Part shown: positions 9,393 to 18,864 of the stretch, piece by piece | Layout: every line of letters starts with the position of its first letter | Numbering within the stretch: position 1 is the stretch's first letter | NCBI GenBank assembly: GCA_003388555.1 | Contig: QQVD01000048.1 | Coordinates: 186,001 to 250,000, forward strand | Direction of reading: 5' to 3' | Source of the DNA: Acidobacteriota bacterium | GTDB lineage: Bacteria; Acidobacteriota; Thermoanaerobaculia; Multivoradales; Multivoraceae | DNA length: 64,000 bases | Notes under the pieces: model-generated | Told to the model about the DNA's origin: nothing | Databases searched by the model: none | Seen by the model: only the letters and a program-made list of their open reading frames with translations | Made by a program: the position numbers and the translations under genes

Positions 9393-11099
9393 TCATTCCG
9401 ACGCGAGGGCCCTCGCTCGATCGACGAGAGCCGCCAGCTGCTCGGGCGTCGCCGTCAGCTCGAAGCCGATCTCCTCCAGCACCAGGGTCGAGAGGCGGGC
9501 CCGCAGCCGCCGACGCTCGGTGGCGCGCATCACCTGGCGGGCACGCTCGCGCGCCGCCTCGCCGGTCATGGTCTCGGCCGGCTCGTCGGCGGTGACCTGC
9601 ACCACCCAGAAGAGCCCGTCCTGATGCACCGGCTCACCGACGCCGCCGACCTCGAGGCGGGCGATCGAGTCGAACACCGCCGGGCTGAGGAGGGCAGCCG
9701 CGTCGCGCACGTCGGTCAGCTCCAGCTCCTGGACCGGGTGACCCTCGGCGAGCAGCGCCCCTGCGTCGTCCCACGTCGACTCGCCCGCCGCGAGACCAGC
9801 CGCGAAGGCCTGCAGCTCGTCGAGGAAGACGATCGGGTCCTCGCCGTCCGGCACCGGCGTCGAGAGGTAGCGCGCCGCGATCCGGCGCGTCGTGCGGTAG
9901 GTGTTCTCGGTGAGATGCGCCGTGATCTCGGCTTCGGGGATCGGCTGCAGCCGGGCCTGGACCCGGCGGTCCATCGCAGCGTCGAGGGCGGCGTTGCCGG
10001 CGATGATGTCGAGCCGAGCCTCCTCGTCGCCCTCGAAGGCACCGAGTCGCTGCGCGAGCTGGTAGAGCGCCTCGTCCTCGAGCAGGGTCAGGATCGCCGA
10101 CCCGCTCGCAGGATCGAGCTCAGGATGCAGCGCGGCGAGCTCGCTCCGCTCGATGCGCCAGTCGCCGACGCGTAGCTCCTTCCAGTCCGGGGCGGGCGGG
10201 GAGGGGCGCTGCGCGAGGCTGGCCAGGCGGGTCTCGCGGCAGCGCTGCCTGGCCTCGAGGGCGCGCTCGCGGTGGATCCGTCGCGCCCGACCGAGCGCCG
10301 GCACGATCTCGGCCGGGTGCTTCTGCTCGACCCAGAACAGGTGCACTCCGCCGCGCAGCGGCAGCGGGGCGCTCATCGAGCCTTCGCCGACCTCGAACAG
10401 GACCTCCATGCCGGGCTGCAACCACTCCTCGCGCAGGGTGCCGAGCCGGCCCTGCCGACGCGCGGTGAGAGAGTCCGAGCGCTCCCTGGCGAAGCGGCCG
10501 AACTGCTCGTAGCCGGCGATCTCGCTACGCAGGGCTTCGAGCTCGGCCACTGCCGCGGCGATCTGCTCGGAGGTCTCGGCGCGACGGAAGATGTGCGACA
10601 GGCGGATCCGGCGCGAACGGCTCACCGGCTCGAGCTCGGCGACCAGCTGCTCGACCGTGGGAACGCCGTGCTCGAGCCCGTAGCAGTCGCTCCGCCACGC
10701 GGCGATCGCGGCGCCGCGTCGCGCCGCACGCCCCGCGTGATCGTTCGCAGGATCGGTCAGGGCCCACCGGCGCAGCGCGATCCTCCGCAGCAGGTCGCTG
10801 GCGATGCGCTCTCGCGAATGGCCGGCGTGTTGGCGGAACTGGCGCTCATCGCGACTGAGGTGTCGCAGCTCCGAGAGCAGCTCGCGGGCCTCGAGGCCGC
10901 CGAGAGCCGAACTGGCGAGCACGACGGCGTCGGCGGGTGCGACACGACCGTCGGGGGCGCCCGTCGTCGGCGAAGGTGCGCTGTGCTGGCCGCTCCCGTG
11001 TTGGCCGGGGTGCATCGTCGCCTGCCGGGCTGCCAGCCCGGGCGCGCCGAGGACCAGCAGGGCGACCAGCGGTGCGACCAGCAGGAAGGAGAGCTTCAC
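9393..11099 (-). CDS. Secreted PpiC-like peptidyl-prolyl isomerase, first gene of the leftward envelope operon
   Basis: A 568-residue protein. The GTG start at 11099 gives an immediate signal peptide (KLSFLLVAPLVALLVLG); an in-frame ATG at 11165 would add 22 polar residues. Residues ~150-290 contain a parvulin-like domain: RIRLSHIFRRAETSEQ, then RQGRLGTLREEWLQPGMEVL and LRGGVHLFWVEQKHPAEIVP. A second similar half follows (RIAARYLSTPVPDGEDPIVF to GGVGEPVHQDGLFWVVQV), so the architecture parallels the isomerase at 5462-7177. It probably acts on exported proteins. It precedes the sulfatase-fold gene by ~110 bases. PpiC membership rests on motif reading, and the second half is divergent. Confidence 0.7.
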   Translation of the reverse strand: MKLSFLLVAPLVALLVLGAPGLAARQATMHPGQHGSGQHSAPSPTTGAPDGRVAPADAVVLASSALGGLEARELLSELRHLSRDERQFRQHAGHSRERIASDLLRRIALRRWALTDPANDHAGRAARRGAAIAAWRSDCYGLEHGVPTVEQLVAELEPVSRSRRIRLSHIFRRAETSEQIAAAVAELEALRSEIAGYEQFGRFARERSDSLTARRQGRLGTLREEWLQPGMEVLFEVGEGSMSAPLPLRGGVHLFWVEQKHPAEIVPALGRARRIHRERALEARQRCRETRLASLAQRPSPPAPDWKELRVGDWRIERSELAALHPELDPASGSAILTLLEDEALYQLAQRLGAFEGDEEARLDIIAGNAALDAAMDRRVQARLQPIPEAEITAHLTENTYRTTRRIAARYLSTPVPDGEDPIVFLDELQAFAAGLAAGESTWDDAGALLAEGHPVQELELTDVRDAAALLSPAVFDSIARLEVGGVGEPVHQDGLFWVVQVTADEPAETMTGEAARERARQVMRATERRRLRARLSTLVLEEIGFELTATPEQLAALVDRARALASE

Positions 11100-11308
11100 G
11101 GAGGCCTCGGCCTGGAGCACGAAGGCTCGCCGGCCGGCAGCGGGGCTCTTCTGTCGTCGACACATGGAATCGTCTCTGCACCGGCTGCCCGGCCTTCGCG
11201 GGCGGCTCGCCAGCCGCGCGGTCGTGGGGGAGGCGTCCGCGAGCTCCTCGATCGACCTGGTCGCTTCGATCCGCTGGCAGCCCGGGGGGCGCGCGCTGGA
11301 AACGAGAA

Positions 11309-11336
11309 AGGCCCCGCGCCGGACGGCACGGGGCCT
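11309..11336 (-). terminator. Rho-independent-type terminator after the secreted unknown gene
   Basis: On the minus strand an 8-bp perfect GC-rich stem (AGGCCCCG pairing with CGGGGCCT, 12-nt loop) is followed by a T-rich stretch, TTTCTCGTTT. It lies about 35 bases beyond the stop of the gene at 11373-12158 and therefore separates it from the operon starting at 11099. Confidence 0.75.
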
Positions 11337-11372
11337 CTATCTCGATGGCTCAGGACCGAGTGGTGTCTCGGA

Positions 11373-12158
11373 TCACTCGCCGTCGACGCCGAACGACATC
11401 AGCTCGACCGGCACGGTGTTCGGCGAGGTGACGTTGGCGCGCAGGATGGCGTTGAACGACCCGGCGGCGAAGGCCACGGGCCCGGTGCCGCTGGAGGCGG
11501 TGTAGCCGGCGAACGCCCGTGCGCCCGGCGCGTCGTTGGTCGACAGCCCGATCGTCTCGTTGTCGACCGGGAACGTCGTCGCGCTGTTGAGGCACCAGGC
11601 GCCGAGGAAGAAGGTGTTCGAGAACACGCCAGCGGTGGCGAGCGCGGTCTGGTTGATGGTGTTGAGCACCGGGCTGCTGAACGACGGGCCGCTGTTGGCG
11701 AGCCCGCCGATGTTCACCGAGGCGCGGGCCGAGATCGACGTCGCGTTCAGCGGGTCGGCGGGCTGGAAGAAGAGGCCCGTGTCGGGGAGGCTGTCTTCCA
11801 TGAAGTAGAAGCTGAAGCTGTTCAGGGTGATCGTCGACAGCGCCACGCTGCTGACCCCGAGGCTGAAACGGTTGCCGAAGATCAGGCCAAAACTTGTGGG
11901 CAGGGCGCTGAGGCTGCCGTCGTCGTACTGCATGGTGGCGGTGTCGCGCACCGGGCCGGCGGGAGCTGGTCGCGGGTTGGCGAGGGTCGAGAACTTGGCC
12001 CCGGCGGCGCGGTTCTGTCCCGGCGTCCAGTCGGTGATGCCGGCGGCGCGCAGCTCGGCCTGCTTCTCGGCCGGAAGCTGGCCCAGCGCCGGCGCAGCGA
12101 GCAGGCAGGTCAGGCAGACGACTGCGGCAAGGGTCGTGAAGGAACGGAGACGATGCAT
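11373..12158 (-). CDS. Secreted protein of unknown function ending in a PVELMSF tail
   Basis: A 261-residue protein with a clear Sec signal peptide (RLRSFTTLAAVVCLTCLLAAPALG, in two stretches, cleavage about residue 26). The mature part is rich in Ser, Thr, Ala, Asn and Phe and predicted beta-rich, with little charge and one Cys in GAWCLNS. The last residues read TVPVELMSFGVDGE. I do not recognise the family. The gene stands alone: it has its own terminator downstream and a 607-base gap upstream. It could be a surface or extracellular structural protein. Confidence 0.7.
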   Translation of the reverse strand: MHRLRSFTTLAAVVCLTCLLAAPALGQLPAEKQAELRAAGITDWTPGQNRAAGAKFSTLANPRPAPAGPVRDTATMQYDDGSLSALPTSFGLIFGNRFSLGVSSVALSTITLNSFSFYFMEDSLPDTGLFFQPADPLNATSISARASVNIGGLANSGPSFSSPVLNTINQTALATAGVFSNTFFLGAWCLNSATTFPVDNETIGLSTNDAPGARAFAGYTASSGTGPVAFAAGSFNAILRANVTSPNTVPVELMSFGVDGE

Positions 12159-12765
12159 GCTACTCCCCTCTCGCGGCGCTGGACGCTGTTCGGCATCCCG
12201 TCGCCACTGGATACTACGGACCCGTCGTCTGCACGGGGATCGTTATCGCGATCCCACAGGACTCGAGGCCCAACAGTTGTTCAGAACGAAGGCGAGTCTA
12301 CAGGCTCGAAGAGGATTGTCCAAGCCCGTTCTCGGCCTCGGCCGATCGACGGGGGCGCTCCTCAGCACGTGCATCGAGCGCGCGGGGTGTAGGCGGCGCG
12401 TCAGCGTGCGCCGGGCACTCGTCGGAGGCCCTCCTCCCAGTTCTCGAGGCCGAGCGAGGGCCTACGGGCTCCTGTCCCGAGCTGTGGCTGGACCACCGCC
12501 CCAGCCGCTCACGAACGACGCTTCGTGCCGACGGACGAAGTCCGGCGATCCCAGCGCTCCTGGCCATTGGTCCGAGAACCGAACCGATGCGTTGCGAACG
12601 GAGTCCTCGACGCCGCGGCTCGACGCCGGCACGGGCAACGACGTCGACTGGCGCATGGGCCTTGACGATGGCTCACTTCGGCGAGAATGCGTGCGACGCC
12701 CGGTGGTCGCGGAGACCAGGCAGTGACGAGGCAAGAGCCGGGAGCCGCAGTGGGAGGGAGAGCCG
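12159..12765. other. Intergenic region without a supported gene
   Basis: This 607-base stretch lies between the divergent secreted-protein and amidase genes. Short open frames occur on both strands but have arginine-rich, shadow-like composition and no convincing ribosome-binding sites. It presumably holds both promoters; I could not pick out a confident -35/-10 pair. Confidence 0.5.
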
Positions 12766-14499
12766 ATGCCGCCAGTCGAACGCCGCTACGATCCGACAGC
12801 TCGTTCCGGAGACGGAGCCGGCACCGGCACGAAGCAGGTGGGGGGAGCTGGCTGGAATCGGCGCGCCCTGCTCGGTGCGACCCTCGCCGCCGGCGCGCTC
12901 GCCTGCGGTTCGAAGGTCCGGCCCTCTGACGAGGGCGACGGCGCAACGCCGGAGCCTGTCGCCGATCCGACCGCGTTCGATCTGCTCGAGACCTCGATTG
13001 CCGAGCTAGGCGCCCAGATGCACAGCGGTGAGCGCACCGCGCGCCAGATCACCGAGCTGTATCTCGAGCGCATCGCCCGCCACGACCGCGACGGCGTCGG
13101 GCTGCGTGCGGTGATCGAGACCAACCCCGACGCGCTGGCGATCGCCGAGGGCCTCGACGCCGAACGCGCCGCAGGCCAGGTGCGAGGTCCGCTGCACGGC
13201 ATCCCGATCCTGCTCAAGGACAACATCGACACCGCCGACCGCAACACCACGACCGCCGGCTCGCTGGCGCTCGAGGGATCGATCCCGCGGCGCGACGCCT
13301 ACGTCGCCGCCAGGCTGCGCCAGGCCGGCGCGGTGCTGCTCGGCAAGGCCAACCTCAGCGAGTGGGCCAACTTCCGCTCCACCGAGTCGTCGAGCGGCTG
13401 GAGCGCCCGCGGCGGCCAGTGCCGCAACCCGTACGCCCTCGACCGCAACCCGTGTGGATCGAGCTCCGGTTCCGGCGCCGCGACGTCGGCGAGCTTCTGC
13501 GCCGCCGCCGTCGGCACCGAGACCAACGGCTCGATCGTCTGCCCCTCCTCGGCCTGCGGCATCGTCGGCATCAAGCCGACGGTGGGCCTCGTTTCACGCA
13601 GCGGCATCGTCCCGATCTCGCACACGCAGGACACCGCCGGCCCGATGGCGCGCACCGTCGAGGACGCGGCGACGTTGCTCGGCGCGCTGGTCGGCGTCGA
13701 CCCCGACGATCCGTCGACCCTTCCGGCGGCGGAGCGTGGATCGGGCGACTACCTGGGCCAGCTCGACGCGGGCGGGCTGCGCGGCCGGCGCATCGGCGTC
13801 TGGCGCGATCCGTTCGGCTTCGACCCGCGGGTGGACGCGGCGATGGAGGAGGCTCTGGCGGCGCTGCGGGACGGCGGCGCCGAGGTGATCGACTTCGAGG
13901 GCCTGGCGCCGCGCGAGGAGCTCGGCCGCGCACCGTTCACGGTGCTGCTCTACGAGTTCAAGGCGGGGCTGAACGCCTACCTGGAGAGCCTCGGGCCCGC
14001 TGCCCCGGTGAAGAGCCTCGAAGAGGTGATCGCGTTCAACACCGCCCACGCCGACCGGGAGCTGCAGTACTTCGGTCAGGAGATCCTCGAGTCGGCGCAG
14101 GAGAAGGGATCGCTGGAGGAGGACGAGTATCGCGAGGCGTTGCGCTTGGTGCTGCGCCTGACCCGCGAGGAGGGGATCGACCGGGTGGTCGGCGAGCACC
14201 GGCTCGACGCCATCGCCGCCCCCACCGGCGGCGCCGCCTGGCTGATCGACCTGGTGCACGGCGACTCGTTCGGCGGCGGCAGCTCGTCGCCGGCAGCGAT
14301 CGCCGGCTACCCCAACGTCACCGTGCCGGCCGGCTTCGTGCGCGAGCTGCCGGTGGGGATCTCGTTCTTCGGTCCGGCGTGGAGCGAAGGGGTGCTGCTG
14401 CGGATCGCCTACGCCTTCGAGCAGGCGACGCGGCACCGCCGGGCGCCCACCTACCGGGCGCCGGGGGCGCTGGTCGACGGCGCTGGCGGCAGCGCCTGA
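12766..14499 (+). CDS. Amidase-signature-family hydrolase, exported lipoprotein
   Basis: A 577-residue Ser-Ser-Lys amidase that hydrolyses carboxamide bonds; the substrate is unknown. The ATG follows a strong GGGAGGGAG ribosome-binding site. An N-terminal RRALLGATLAAGALAC suggests a lipoprotein, possibly Tat-exported because of the paired arginines. The triad is visible: Lys151 in HGIPILLKDNID, cis-Ser232 in CGSSSGSG, and the nucleophile Ser256 in GTETNGSIVCPSS; the 24-residue Ser-Ser spacing is typical of the family. Related secreted amidases are often annotated as glutamyl-tRNA amidotransferase A-like, but an exported copy without GatB/C neighbours is unlikely to act in translation. Confidence 0.9.
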   Translation: MPPVERRYDPTARSGDGAGTGTKQVGGAGWNRRALLGATLAAGALACGSKVRPSDEGDGATPEPVADPTAFDLLETSIAELGAQMHSGERTARQITELYLERIARHDRDGVGLRAVIETNPDALAIAEGLDAERAAGQVRGPLHGIPILLKDNIDTADRNTTTAGSLALEGSIPRRDAYVAARLRQAGAVLLGKANLSEWANFRSTESSSGWSARGGQCRNPYALDRNPCGSSSGSGAATSASFCAAAVGTETNGSIVCPSSACGIVGIKPTVGLVSRSGIVPISHTQDTAGPMARTVEDAATLLGALVGVDPDDPSTLPAAERGSGDYLGQLDAGGLRGRRIGVWRDPFGFDPRVDAAMEEALAALRDGGAEVIDFEGLAPREELGRAPFTVLLYEFKAGLNAYLESLGPAAPVKSLEEVIAFNTAHADRELQYFGQEILESAQEKGSLEEDEYREALRLVLRLTREEGIDRVVGEHRLDAIAAPTGGAAWLIDLVHGDSFGGGSSSPAAIAGYPNVTVPAGFVRELPVGISFFGPAWSEGVLLRIAYAFEQATRHRRAPTYRAPGALVDGAGGSA

Positions 14500-14593
14500 T
14501 CCGTCGCGAGTCTCGGCGCCCGTGCGCGTTCGGCTCGGCGCGAGCGGTGCGCGTCCGCCCCGTGTCGAGGCACCGCCGGCGCCGCCTGGCAGG

Positions 14594-17500
14594 CTACGCG
14601 GTGAGCGACTGCGGGTGCAGGTCGTCGATGTCGACGCCGACCAGCTTGGAGACGCCCTTCTCGGCCATGGTGACGCCGTAGAGGCACGACGCCGCCTCCA
14701 TCGTCAGCTTGTTGTGGGTGACGACCAGGAACTGGGTGTCGCGGGCCATCTCGCGCAGGGTGCGCACGAAGCGCAGCACGTTGGCGTCGTCGAGCGGCGC
14801 GTCGACCTCGTCGAGGATGCAGAACGGCGACGGCTTGGTCTGGAACAGCGCGAAGAGCAGGGCGATGGCGGTGAGCGCCTTCTCGCCGCCGGAGAGCAGC
14901 TGGATGTTCTGCAGCCGCTTGCCGGGAGGCCGCGCGACGATCTCGATGCCGGTCTCGATCGGGTCGTCCTCGTCGAGCAGTCGCATGCTCGCCTCGCCGC
15001 CCTGGAAGAGGTTGGCGAAGACCACGCCGAAGGCCTCGTTGACCTCGACGAAGGTGGCGAGGAAACGCTCCTGCGAGGTGGCGTTGATCTCCTCGATCGT
15101 CTTGCGCAGGCTGAGGATCGAGCGCTGCACGTCGGCCCGCTGCTCGCTGAGGGTGCCGAAGCGCTCCTCCTGCTCGGCGTACTCCTCGGCCGCGAGCACG
15201 TTCACTGGGCCCATGCGCTGCAGCTGGTCGCGCTTGTCGGCCAGGTCGCGACGCAGCTCGTCGAGGTCGTCGGGCACGCGGAAGAGCTCGGCCAGGGTCG
15301 GCTCCCGACGCTCCGCCGCCGCGGCCGCCGGGACCACCTCTTCGGACTCTGCGCCGTCTTCGCCGGCCTCGCCGTCTTCGCCGGACCGCGGCACCACGCG
15401 CAGGGCCGGTGACGCCAGGGACGCCGCGGACTCCGCGGCTCCGCCATCGATGGGATGCTCGTCGGTCGGCTCGCCGTTCACCGGCGCCGTCGCGGCCTCC
15501 TCCAGCGCCGCCTGCAGCTCGGCGAGGTCGGGCAGCTCGTCGCGGAACTCCTCACGGTACTCCTCGCGCAGGTGCTCGGCGTCCTGCAGCCTGGACGCCT
15601 GGCGCACCCGCAGCTCGCCGAGCTGGCCGCGGCTCTCGTCGCGCCGGTCGCGCACCGTCTGAACCATCACCTCGAGCTGCTGCACGCTCTCGCGCTGCGC
15701 CGCCAGCTGCTGCTGCGACAGGGCGCGCTGCTGCTCGGCGAGTGAGCGCTGGTCGCCGGCCTCGGCGAGCTCGCGCTCGGCGCCTTCGACCTCGCGCTCG
15801 AGCGCCTCGCTGCGCTCGCCGAGACGCGACTGTTCCTCCTGCCACTGCTCGAGGTAGCGCTCGATCTCGGAGCGCTGCTGCTCGAGACGCTTGCGCTCGC
15901 GCGCCTGCTGCGCCACCCGCTCCTCGAGCAGCCGCAGCTGCGCCTCGCGCTCGCTGCCGGCGTTGCGCTCGGTCTCGCGCGCGGCGCGCGCCGCGGCGAC
16001 TCTCTCCTGCACCTGCTCGAAGGCGGCGTCGAGCTCCTTCTGGGCCTCCTGCGCCTCGGCGAGTCGCTGCTGCAGCTGGGCCTTGTCGGCGCGCAACTGC
16101 TCGAGCTCCTGGCGCCCCTCGACGAGGCGCGACTCGAGCGAGGCGACCTCCTTGCCGAGAGCGGTGCAGCGGTCGCGCGCGTCCTGCCGCCGTGCCACCG
16201 CGACGGCGCGCTCCTGCTGCAGCTGGTTGCGCGCCGTCTGCAGCGCCTCGCTGCGCTCGGCGAGCTCGCTGCGCCGGGTCACCAGCTGGCGCAGCTCCCG
16301 CTCGGTGTGCTCGAGCGATTCCTGCAGCTCGGGCAGCCGGACGGCGATCTTCTCGAGCTCGCGGGCACGCCCCAGCACCCCTGGCCGCGCCTGGTCGCTC
16401 TGCACGTGCAGGGCGCCGTCCTGGGCCCACATCCGCTCGCGGCTGATGAAGGCGACGCCGCGCAGGCGCTGGGCGAAACGGATGGCGTCGGCGGCGGTCT
16501 CGACCAGGAAGGCGGCGGGCAGCGCGTTGGCCAGCTCCGGCGCCAGGCCGAGCGCCTCGCCGAGCTCGCCGACCAGACCCTCCAGCGGCTCGCTGGCAGC
16601 GCCGTTGCCGCCGTCGTTGCCGTTGCCTCCGTTGCCGGCCGGTCGGCGGAAGACGCCGAGCAGCGCCGCGAGCAGCGAGCGGCGACCGGAGACCGTCCGG
16701 GCTGCGCCGAGGCGCGCCCGCAGGTCGTCGGCAGGCTGCGCCACGGGCGCCAGCAGCGTCGCCTGGCGGCCGCTGTCGGCGATCCTGCGGGCGACGTCGA
16801 GTGGCTCTTCGCCGGCCGGCAGCACGACCACGTCCTGCAGGCTCTCGAGGTAGAGGTCGAGCGACCCTTCCCATCCCTGCGGCACCTCGATCATCTGGTC
16901 GAGGAAGCGGGGCTCTCCGATGCCGGCCTGCACGAAGGTCTGGCGCACCTGCTCGCGGCGCTTCTCCTCGGCCTCGCCGAGCTCGCGCAGCAGCCGTTGG
17001 CGCTGCTGCAGCTCGCCGCGTTCACCGCGCAGCTGCTCGAGGCGCGCGGCGGTGCGCTTCTCCTGCTTGAGCGTCTCGTCGAGCTGGCCGGTGGCCTCCC
17101 GGTGCTCCGTCGCCTTGGCCTGCAGCCGCTCTTCGAGGTCGGCGAGCCTTGATTCGGTCTGGGCGAGCTCGGCGCCGGCCGCGGTCGATTCCTCGCGCTT
17201 GCCGCCGAGGTCGGCCTCGGTGCGCTCGAGGCGGTAGACACCCTTCTCCTCTTCGATCTGGGCGCGGTGCAGACGGCCCTGGGCCGAGCTGACCTGGGCG
17301 ACGCCCTGCATCAGAGCGGCGCGGGCGGCCTCCTGCTCGGCCTCGGTGCCGGTCAGCGCCTGCTCCGAGGTGGCGAGCCGCTCGGCGGCGCTGGCCACCG
17401 CTGCGGCGGCCAGGTCGCGCTGCTCCTCCACCGAGGCCGCCTCCTCGACCAGCTGCTTCAGCGCCTGGCTGCGGGTCTCGTCCTCCTCGCGGCGGTGCCG

Positions 17501-18505
17501 CGCCACCTCGTCGCCGCGGCGCAGCCGTTCGGCGATCTCGTCGAGCGTCTGGCGCGAGCCGCGCACGAACTCCTGCCGCCCCTCGATGCGGGCTCCGATC
17601 TCGGCCACCCGCTCGTGATCGCCCGACAGCCGCGCTCCCAGCTCCTCGAGCCGGGTGCGCGCCGCCTTGAGCTCGGCTTCGCGCTGCACCAGCTGCTCGC
17701 CGAGACCCTCCTCCTCGGCCCGCGCGGCGCCGATCTCGCTCTCCATCGAGCCCAGCTGGCTGCACAGCTGCGCCCAGCGGCCGCGCAGGACGACCAGCGC
17801 CAGCTCGCGGATCTCGCCCTCGCGCTCCTTGTAGCGGCGGGCGGCGTTCGACTGGCGCTTCAGCTTGCGCAGCGCCGACTCGATCTCGGAGAGGATGTCG
17901 TCGAGGCGCATGCGGTTGGCCGTCGCCTCCTCGAGCTTGAGCTCGGCGAGACGCTTGCGCGCTTTGTAGCGGGTGATGCCCGCCGCCTCCTCGATCAGCT
18001 TGCGCCGCTCCTGCGGCTTGCCGGAGAGGATCTGGCCGATCTTGCCCTGTTCGATCACCGAGTAGGCGCGCACGCCGAGGCCGGTGTCGGCGAGGATGTC
18101 CTTGATCTCCTTGAGGCGGACGACCTTGTCGTTGAGCCGGTACTGGCTCTCGCCGCTGCGGAAGACGCGGCGCCCGATGATCATCCTGCCGTCCTCGATG
18201 GCGTCGATCGAGGTCAGATCCTCACTGTCCCGGGCGTCGGGGCGCACCTCCAGAGTCAGGCTCACCTCGGCCATGCCGAGCGGCTTGCGGCGGTCGGTGC
18301 CGGAGAAGATGACGTCCTCCATCTTGCCGCCGCGCAGGCTCTTGGCGCTCTGCTCTCCGAGCACCCAGGTGATCGCCTCGGAGAGGTTGCTCTTGCCGCA
18401 GCCGTTGGGGCCGACGATGGCGGTGATGCCGTCGGAGAACTCGGTGCTCACCGGGTCGACGAACGACTTGAACCCGGAGACGTCGATGCGCTGCAACTTG
18501 AACAT
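14594..18505 (-). CDS. smc: Chromosome segregation ATPase SMC
   Basis: A 1303-residue SMC for chromosome condensation and segregation. The start was set at the ATG giving MFKLQRIDVSGFKSFVDP, the conserved SMC N-terminus; the frame extends 29 codons upstream. Walker A is GPNGCGKS at 32-39, followed by long coiled coils, a hinge at about 510-690, and C-terminal signature LLSGGEKALTAIALLFALFQ and Walker B FCILDEVDAPLDD. Two oddities are a Gly/Asn-rich insert in the hinge (about 610-640) and an acidic Pro/Ala-rich segment of about 60 residues (about 1010-1072) before the conserved RMGPVNVLA. A promoter-like element lies just upstream at 18532-18561. scpA and scpB are not adjacent. Confidence 0.95.
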   Translation of the reverse strand: MFKLQRIDVSGFKSFVDPVSTEFSDGITAIVGPNGCGKSNLSEAITWVLGEQSAKSLRGGKMEDVIFSGTDRRKPLGMAEVSLTLEVRPDARDSEDLTSIDAIEDGRMIIGRRVFRSGESQYRLNDKVVRLKEIKDILADTGLGVRAYSVIEQGKIGQILSGKPQERRKLIEEAAGITRYKARKRLAELKLEEATANRMRLDDILSEIESALRKLKRQSNAARRYKEREGEIRELALVVLRGRWAQLCSQLGSMESEIGAARAEEEGLGEQLVQREAELKAARTRLEELGARLSGDHERVAEIGARIEGRQEFVRGSRQTLDEIAERLRRGDEVARHRREEDETRSQALKQLVEEAASVEEQRDLAAAAVASAAERLATSEQALTGTEAEQEAARAALMQGVAQVSSAQGRLHRAQIEEEKGVYRLERTEADLGGKREESTAAGAELAQTESRLADLEERLQAKATEHREATGQLDETLKQEKRTAARLEQLRGERGELQQRQRLLRELGEAEEKRREQVRQTFVQAGIGEPRFLDQMIEVPQGWEGSLDLYLESLQDVVVLPAGEEPLDVARRIADSGRQATLLAPVAQPADDLRARLGAARTVSGRRSLLAALLGVFRRPAGNGGNGNDGGNGAASEPLEGLVGELGEALGLAPELANALPAAFLVETAADAIRFAQRLRGVAFISRERMWAQDGALHVQSDQARPGVLGRARELEKIAVRLPELQESLEHTERELRQLVTRRSELAERSEALQTARNQLQQERAVAVARRQDARDRCTALGKEVASLESRLVEGRQELEQLRADKAQLQQRLAEAQEAQKELDAAFEQVQERVAAARAARETERNAGSEREAQLRLLEERVAQQARERKRLEQQRSEIERYLEQWQEEQSRLGERSEALEREVEGAERELAEAGDQRSLAEQQRALSQQQLAAQRESVQQLEVMVQTVRDRRDESRGQLGELRVRQASRLQDAEHLREEYREEFRDELPDLAELQAALEEAATAPVNGEPTDEHPIDGGAAESAASLASPALRVVPRSGEDGEAGEDGAESEEVVPAAAAAERREPTLAELFRVPDDLDELRRDLADKRDQLQRMGPVNVLAAEEYAEQEERFGTLSEQRADVQRSILSLRKTIEEINATSQERFLATFVEVNEAFGVVFANLFQGGEASMRLLDEDDPIETGIEIVARPPGKRLQNIQLLSGGEKALTAIALLFALFQTKPSPFCILDEVDAPLDDANVLRFVRTLREMARDTQFLVVTHNKLTMEAASCLYGVTMAEKGVSKLVGVDIDDLHPQSLTA

Positions 18506-18864
18506 GCCTGGGGTTTGATCTCCTCCGCGGCAGAGTAGCAAGCTGCGCGAGTGGAGCACAACGGATTGCGGGCCTTGACTTGTGACCCACAAGATGTTGG
18601 GTAGAGGGCCGCCCTGTCCGCGTCCCTCTGGGCTCTGTTGCCGACAGCCGTGGAACTACCTGAATCGGGGCGACTTGCCAGCGGTCCCGCCCCCGTCACA
18701 ACCGCCGCGGCCGCCGCGGCCATTTCCCTCCGCGGCCTGTGGAAGGTCGCGCACCGCTGCGGAAAAGCTGCGGAGAACGACCGTGTCTCGTCGTTCTGCC
18801 CGCTCTGCCACCCCCCGCCGGGCGCGCCCATGGCTCGTCGGCCGTCGAGGGGAGGCGGGAGGTG
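18506..18864. other. Intergenic region upstream of smc
   Basis: This 359-base stretch between smc and the exosortase H module, both leftward, shows no gene. It contains the candidate smc promoter at its left end and very GC-rich sequence with CCGCGGCC repeats. No clear terminator for the module at 18865 was seen. Confidence 0.5.
18532..18561 (-). promoter_or_regulatory. Candidate smc promoter with extended -10
   Basis: Reading the minus strand, TTGTGC (18561-18556) is followed after 18 bases by TACTCT (18537-18532), preceded by TGC as in an extended -10. The -10 lies about 27 bases before the smc ATG, leaving a short leader. Confidence 0.4.

Noticed and set aside
12766-14499. GatA subunit of tRNA-dependent amidotransferase.
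   Set aside because: A lipoprotein-type signal and absence of gatB/gatC argue for an exported amidase.
17267-18538. A 423-codon plus-strand frame opposite smc.
   Set aside because: It is antisense to the clear SMC N-terminus, and its Leu/Ala/Gly/Asp-rich repeats are the mirror of the coiled-coil codons.
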